From assembly GCA_900756715.1 (NCBI GenBank), contig CAAELC010000161.1, forward strand, positions 1-7,778: 7,778 nucleotides of DNA, given 5' to 3'. A program made the translations under genes and the position numbers. This DNA is from an uncultured Oscillospiraceae bacterium. GTDB lineage: Bacteria; Bacillota; Clostridia; Oscillospirales; Oscillospiraceae. The notes under the pieces were generated by a model. The model worked only from the letters and a program-made list of their open reading frames with translations, did no database searches and had not been told where the DNA came from. Below are positions 4,590-7,778 of the stretch, piece after piece (position 1 is the first letter of the stretch; each line of letters opens with the position of its first letter).

Positions 4590-7500
4590 TCAGTACTCCA
4601 CCTCACCCATATACACCAGCTTCGCGTCGCCTGTCAGCGTCACACGCTGGTCTGTGTAGTTCACGATCAGGTCGCCGCCTTTGGCCCGGACGGTTACATC
4701 CCGCCCCTTTTCGCAGAGTCCGTTGGCGGTTGCCGCTGCCACCGCTGCGCAGGCGCCGGTACCGCAGGCCATGGTTTCGCCGCTGCCCCGTTCCCAAACG
4801 CGCATTTTGATGGTGCCGGGGTTTACCACCCGCACAAATTCCGTGTTGATCCGCCGGGGGAAATAGGGGGCATTTTCAAACCGGGGTCCAAGCTGCTCCA
4901 CATTTACCTCGTCCACCCGGGGGCAGAATACCACGCAGTGCGGATTGCCCACATTCACACAGGTGATGTTGAAGCTTTGCCCGCCGATAGAAACCGGATA
5001 GTCCACCAGCGTCTTTTCCTTCAGCGTGCAGGGCAGCGCCGCCGCGTCCAACGAAACGGTGCCCATGTCCACGCTGGCAGAGGTCACCCGTCCGCCGCAG
5101 GTGTACAGGTGCAGCTGCCGCAGCCCGCTGGCTGTTTCAATCGTCAGATCCTCCCGGCGCACCAGACCGCTGTCATACAGATACTTGCCCATGCACCGCA
5201 GCGCATTTCCTGCCATGGCGCCTTCGCTGCCGTCGGCATTGAACATGCGCATTCTGGCATCGGCCATGGTGCTTTTTTCCATCAGCACAATGCCGTCTGC
5301 CCCAATGCCGTAGTGCCGGTGGCAGAAGCTTACGCACAGGGACTCCGGGCAGGTGATTTCCCCATTAAAATTTTCCAGGAAGATATAGTCGTTGCCGCAG
5401 GTCTGCATTTTTGCGAATTTCAGCTTCTGGCGGCCGGAGCGCAGATGGCAGATGTCAATCAGCTCCGTGTTCTGCTGGGTGTAACGGCTGGCCAGAATAT
5501 CCGTCAGCGCATTGGCTGTGTCCAGCGAGGTCAGGCAGGGAATCCCCAGCTGCACGCACCGGTGGTTCAGATGGATGAAGTCCCGGATGTAGCTTGGCTC
5601 AGTGGAGCCGGTCAGAATCACATAGTCGATTTTTCCGGCCTCCAGCAGCTGAAAGACCCGGTTGTCCCGGCCCAGCTTTCCTACCACCTCCACATCGGTG
5701 CCCAGCCGGGAGATTTCAAAGGCCGTGCGGTCTGTGGCGTAAAGCTTGTATCCCATCTCGGACAGCTTCCGGGCGATGTTCACAATCTCCGGCTGGTCCC
5801 GGCGGTTCACCGAGATCAGCACGCCGCCCCGGGTGGCTTTTTCCACATTGTAGCCTGCGGAGACGAGTCCCTTGAACATGGCCTCCTGCAGATTTTTGCC
5901 CAGTCCCAGCACTTCACCGGTGGATTTCATTTCCGGCGACAGGGAGGCGTTGGCATCTGTCAGCTTCTCAAAGGAGAATACCGGAACCTTCACAGCCACA
6001 TAGGGCGGCTGCCGGTAAAGCCCCGTTCCATAGCCAAGGGACGCCAGCGGATGCCCCACCATTACCCGGGTGGCCAGATCCACCATAGGAACGCCTGTTA
6101 CCTTGGAGATGTAGGGAACCGTGCGGCTGGCCCGGGGATTTACCTCGATGACATACAGCTCGTTTTCATAAATCAGGTACTGGATGTTGACCAATCCCTT
6201 GGTGCCGAGACTCAGGGCCAGCTTTTGCGAACAATCAATGATGGTCTGCAGCATTCTGTCGCCGATGGAGAAGGGCGGATACACGGCAATGGAGTCGCCG
6301 GAATGCACGCCGGTGCGCTCAATGTGCTGCATCACGCCCGGGATCAGCACATCCCGCCCATCGGAAATTACATCCACCTCCAGTTCCTTGCCCATCAGAT
6401 ACTGGTCAACCAACACAGGGTTTTCAATTTTTCCGGAGAGAATGACCTCCATATAGGTGCGCACATCCTCGTCGTTGTGGGCGATGACCATGTTCTGCCC
6501 GCCGATTACATAGCTGGGCCGTAGCAGCACCGGATAGCCCAGCTCTTGGGCCGCCTTCAGCGCGCCGTCCATACCGGTGACGCCCATGCCCCGGGGCCGC
6601 TTGATGGAAAAGCGTTCCAGCAGCGCGTCGAACTGCTCCCGGTCCTCTGCCATATCAATGGATTTAGCGGAGGTGCCCAGAATGGGAATGCCGTGGCTGT
6701 CCAGGAATTTAGTCAGCTTAATGGCCGTCTGGCCGCCGAAGGCCACCACCACACCCACCGGCTTTTCCGCCTGAATGATGTGCATGACATCCTCGGAAAA
6801 CAGCGGCTCGAAGTACAGCCGGTCGGCGGTGTCATAGTCGGTGGACACCGTCTCCGGGTTGTTGTTGACAATGACCACCTCGTATCCCAGTTCCTTCAGC
6901 GTCCACACGCAGTGAACGGAAGAATAGTCAAACTCAATGCCCTGCCCGATGCGGATGGGCCCGGAACCAAGCACCATGATAACCGGCTTTCCGCTGCGGT
7001 GGAAGGTGCGGGATTCGCAGAATTGGTCATAAGAGGAGTAAAAGTAGGGGGTCTCTGCGTCGAATTCCGCGCCGCAGGTATCCACCATTTTGTATACGGC
7101 GGTCAGGCTTTCCTCCGGCAGCCGCTCCGCGCCGCTCAGACGCAGCAGGGCGCTGTCGGGATAGCCCAGACGCTTGCCGGTTTCATAGTGTTCTGCCGTC
7201 AGCCCCTCTGCGGCAAGCTTCTGCTCAAACTCTGCCAGCTTTTTCAGCTTCCACAAAAACCACCGGTCAATTTTGGTGATCTGGAACAGCTCCTCCACGG
7301 AAATGCCGTCCTTCAGCGCCTCAAACACGGTAAAAAGCCGCCGGTCATCTACCCGCAGCAGCCGCTGGGCGAGGGGCGTGTCATCCTCCGGGTCGGGCTT
7401 TCGGTTCAGGCTGTCCTGTCCGATTTCCGCGCCCCGCACAGCCTTCATCAGCGCCATCTCAAAGCTGGGCGCGATGGCCATCACCTCGCCGGTAGCCTTC

Positions 7501-7778
7501 ATCTGGGTTCCCAGCTTCCGGGAGGCGTCGGCGAATTTGTCAAAGGGCCACTTGGGCATTTTTACCACCACATAGTCCAGCGTCGGCTCAAAGCAGGCGC
7601 AGGTCTTGCCGGTGATGTCATTTTTGATCTCATCCAGCGTGTAGCCCAGCGCAATCTTGGTGGTGATTTTGGCGATGGGATAGCCGGTGGCCTTGGAGGC
7701 CAGCGCCGAAGAACGGCTGACACGGGGATTTACCTCGATTACCGCATACTCAAAGCTGTCGGGATTCAGTGCCAGCTG
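4590..7778 (-). CDS. carB-dapF: Carbamoyl-phosphate synthase large subunit fused to diaminopimelate epimerase (5' partial)
   Basis: One continuous frame enters at the right edge and gives 1062 residues. Residues 1-785 are CarB lacking about the first 285 residues. They contain the end of the first ATP-grasp module (VIEVNPRVSRSS), the oligomerisation domain (about 145-265, ITKIDRWFL), the second synthetase module (about 265-615, LGSGPIRIGQGIEFDYSS, LLRPSYVIGGQNM, VIEVNPRASRTVP) and the allosteric MGS domain (about 620-775, with T682, T685 and K701 matching effector-site residues of E. coli CarB). From about residue 786 (5423) the protein is a full-length, 277-residue DapF with CGNDY, both catalytic cysteines (NALRC at 5193-5195, ACGTGACAA at 4764-4766) and no separate ribosome binding site or start. 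CarB makes carbamoyl phosphate for arginine and pyrimidines; DapF converts LL- to meso-diaminopimelate for lysine and peptidoglycan. A terminator follows at 4498-4541. Confidence 0.96.
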   Translation of the reverse strand, partial: QLALNPDSFEYAVIEVNPRVSRSSALASKATGYPIAKITTKIALGYTLDEIKNDITGKTCACFEPTLDYVVVKMPKWPFDKFADASRKLGTQMKATGEVMAIAPSFEMALMKAVRGAEIGQDSLNRKPDPEDDTPLAQRLLRVDDRRLFTVFEALKDGISVEELFQITKIDRWFLWKLKKLAEFEQKLAAEGLTAEHYETGKRLGYPDSALLRLSGAERLPEESLTAVYKMVDTCGAEFDAETPYFYSSYDQFCESRTFHRSGKPVIMVLGSGPIRIGQGIEFDYSSVHCVWTLKELGYEVVIVNNNPETVSTDYDTADRLYFEPLFSEDVMHIIQAEKPVGVVVAFGGQTAIKLTKFLDSHGIPILGTSAKSIDMAEDREQFDALLERFSIKRPRGMGVTGMDGALKAAQELGYPVLLRPSYVIGGQNMVIAHNDEDVRTYMEVILSGKIENPVLVDQYLMGKELEVDVISDGRDVLIPGVMQHIERTGVHSGDSIAVYPPFSIGDRMLQTIIDCSQKLALSLGTKGLVNIQYLIYENELYVIEVNPRASRTVPYISKVTGVPMVDLATRVMVGHPLASLGYGTGLYRQPPYVAVKVPVFSFEKLTDANASLSPEMKSTGEVLGLGKNLQEAMFKGLVSAGYNVEKATRGGVLISVNRRDQPEIVNIARKLSEMGYKLYATDRTAFEISRLGTDVEVVGKLGRDNRVFQLLEAGKIDYVILTGSTEPSYIRDFIHLNHRCVQLGIPCLTSLDTANALTDILASRYTQQNTELIDICHLRSGRQKLKFAKMQTCGNDYIFLENFNGEITCPESLCVSFCHRHYGIGADGIVLMEKSTMADARMRMFNADGSEGAMAGNALRCMGKYLYDSGLVRREDLTIETASGLRQLHLYTCGGRVTSASVDMGTVSLDAAALPCTLKEKTLVDYPVSIGGQSFNITCVNVGNPHCVVFCPRVDEVNVEQLGPRFENAPYFPRRINTEFVRVVNPGTIKMRVWERGSGETMACGTGACAAVAAATANGLCEKGRDVTVRAKGGDLIVNYTDQRVTLTGDAKLVYMGEVEY

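Noticed and set aside
5401..5423. Independent start for dapF inside the fused gene
   Set aside because: No AGGAGG-like site precedes the CTG at 5423 or the first in-frame ATG at DapF residue 6, and the frame is open through from CarB.
4542..6524. 660-codon open frame on the plus strand
   Set aside because: It lies entirely antisense to carB-dapF and the terminator, its translation has no recognisable domain, and GC-rich coding DNA commonly leaves such shadow frames.
1..7778. tRNA, rRNA, CRISPR array or complete insertion sequence
   Set aside because: No cloverleaf, repeat-spacer series, transposase or terminal inverted repeats with target duplication were seen.

Overview
The window looks like chromosomal DNA of a Bacillota bacterium of class Clostridia, most likely a gut Oscillospirales relative. 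This is inferred from the YtrB-like ABC operon with an XRE-AbrB regulator, the DUF2975/YozG-type pair, strong AGGAGG ribosome binding sites and the use of diaminopimelate. The right three quarters (about 1830-7778) is GC-rich. The left part (about 1-1800) is visibly more AT-rich, which suggests a different history.

Left part, minus strand, read from about 1740 down to 1: a promoter overlapped by a perfect 10-bp inverted repeat drives a small operon. Its genes are (i) an unrecognised multi-spanning membrane protein, (ii) a DUF2975-type membrane protein, (iii) a 75-residue XRE/YozG-like regulator, and (iv) a short cysteine-containing reading frame with a good ribosome binding site that leaves the left edge. 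Genes (i) and (ii) each carry a single-base frameshift. Restoring one base gives uninterrupted proteins of about 159 and 247 residues. They are either recent pseudogenes or the assembly has single-base errors.

Intergenic 1740-2128 holds two operator-like inverted repeats, promoter-like sites, and on the plus strand what looks like the decayed C-terminal end of a membrane protein (one transmembrane helix and a charged tail, with an in-frame stop).

Plus strand 2129-4487: a tight four-gene operon. It encodes a YtrB-like ABC ATPase, its ABC-2 type permease (8-nt overlap), an XRE regulator fused to a SpoVT/AbrB domain, and a small membrane protein of unknown function (ATGA overlap). It reads as a self-regulated export or stress-response ABC system with unknown substrate. 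A perfect 16-bp hairpin then separates it from the convergent gene.

Minus strand 7778-4590: one uninterrupted reading frame, cut by the right edge, encodes the C-terminal three quarters of carbamoyl-phosphate synthase large subunit (CarB) fused directly to a complete diaminopimelate epimerase (DapF) with both catalytic cysteines. This fusion of an arginine/pyrimidine enzyme to a lysine/peptidoglycan enzyme is the most striking feature. The N-terminal part of CarB, and probably carA, lie beyond the right edge.
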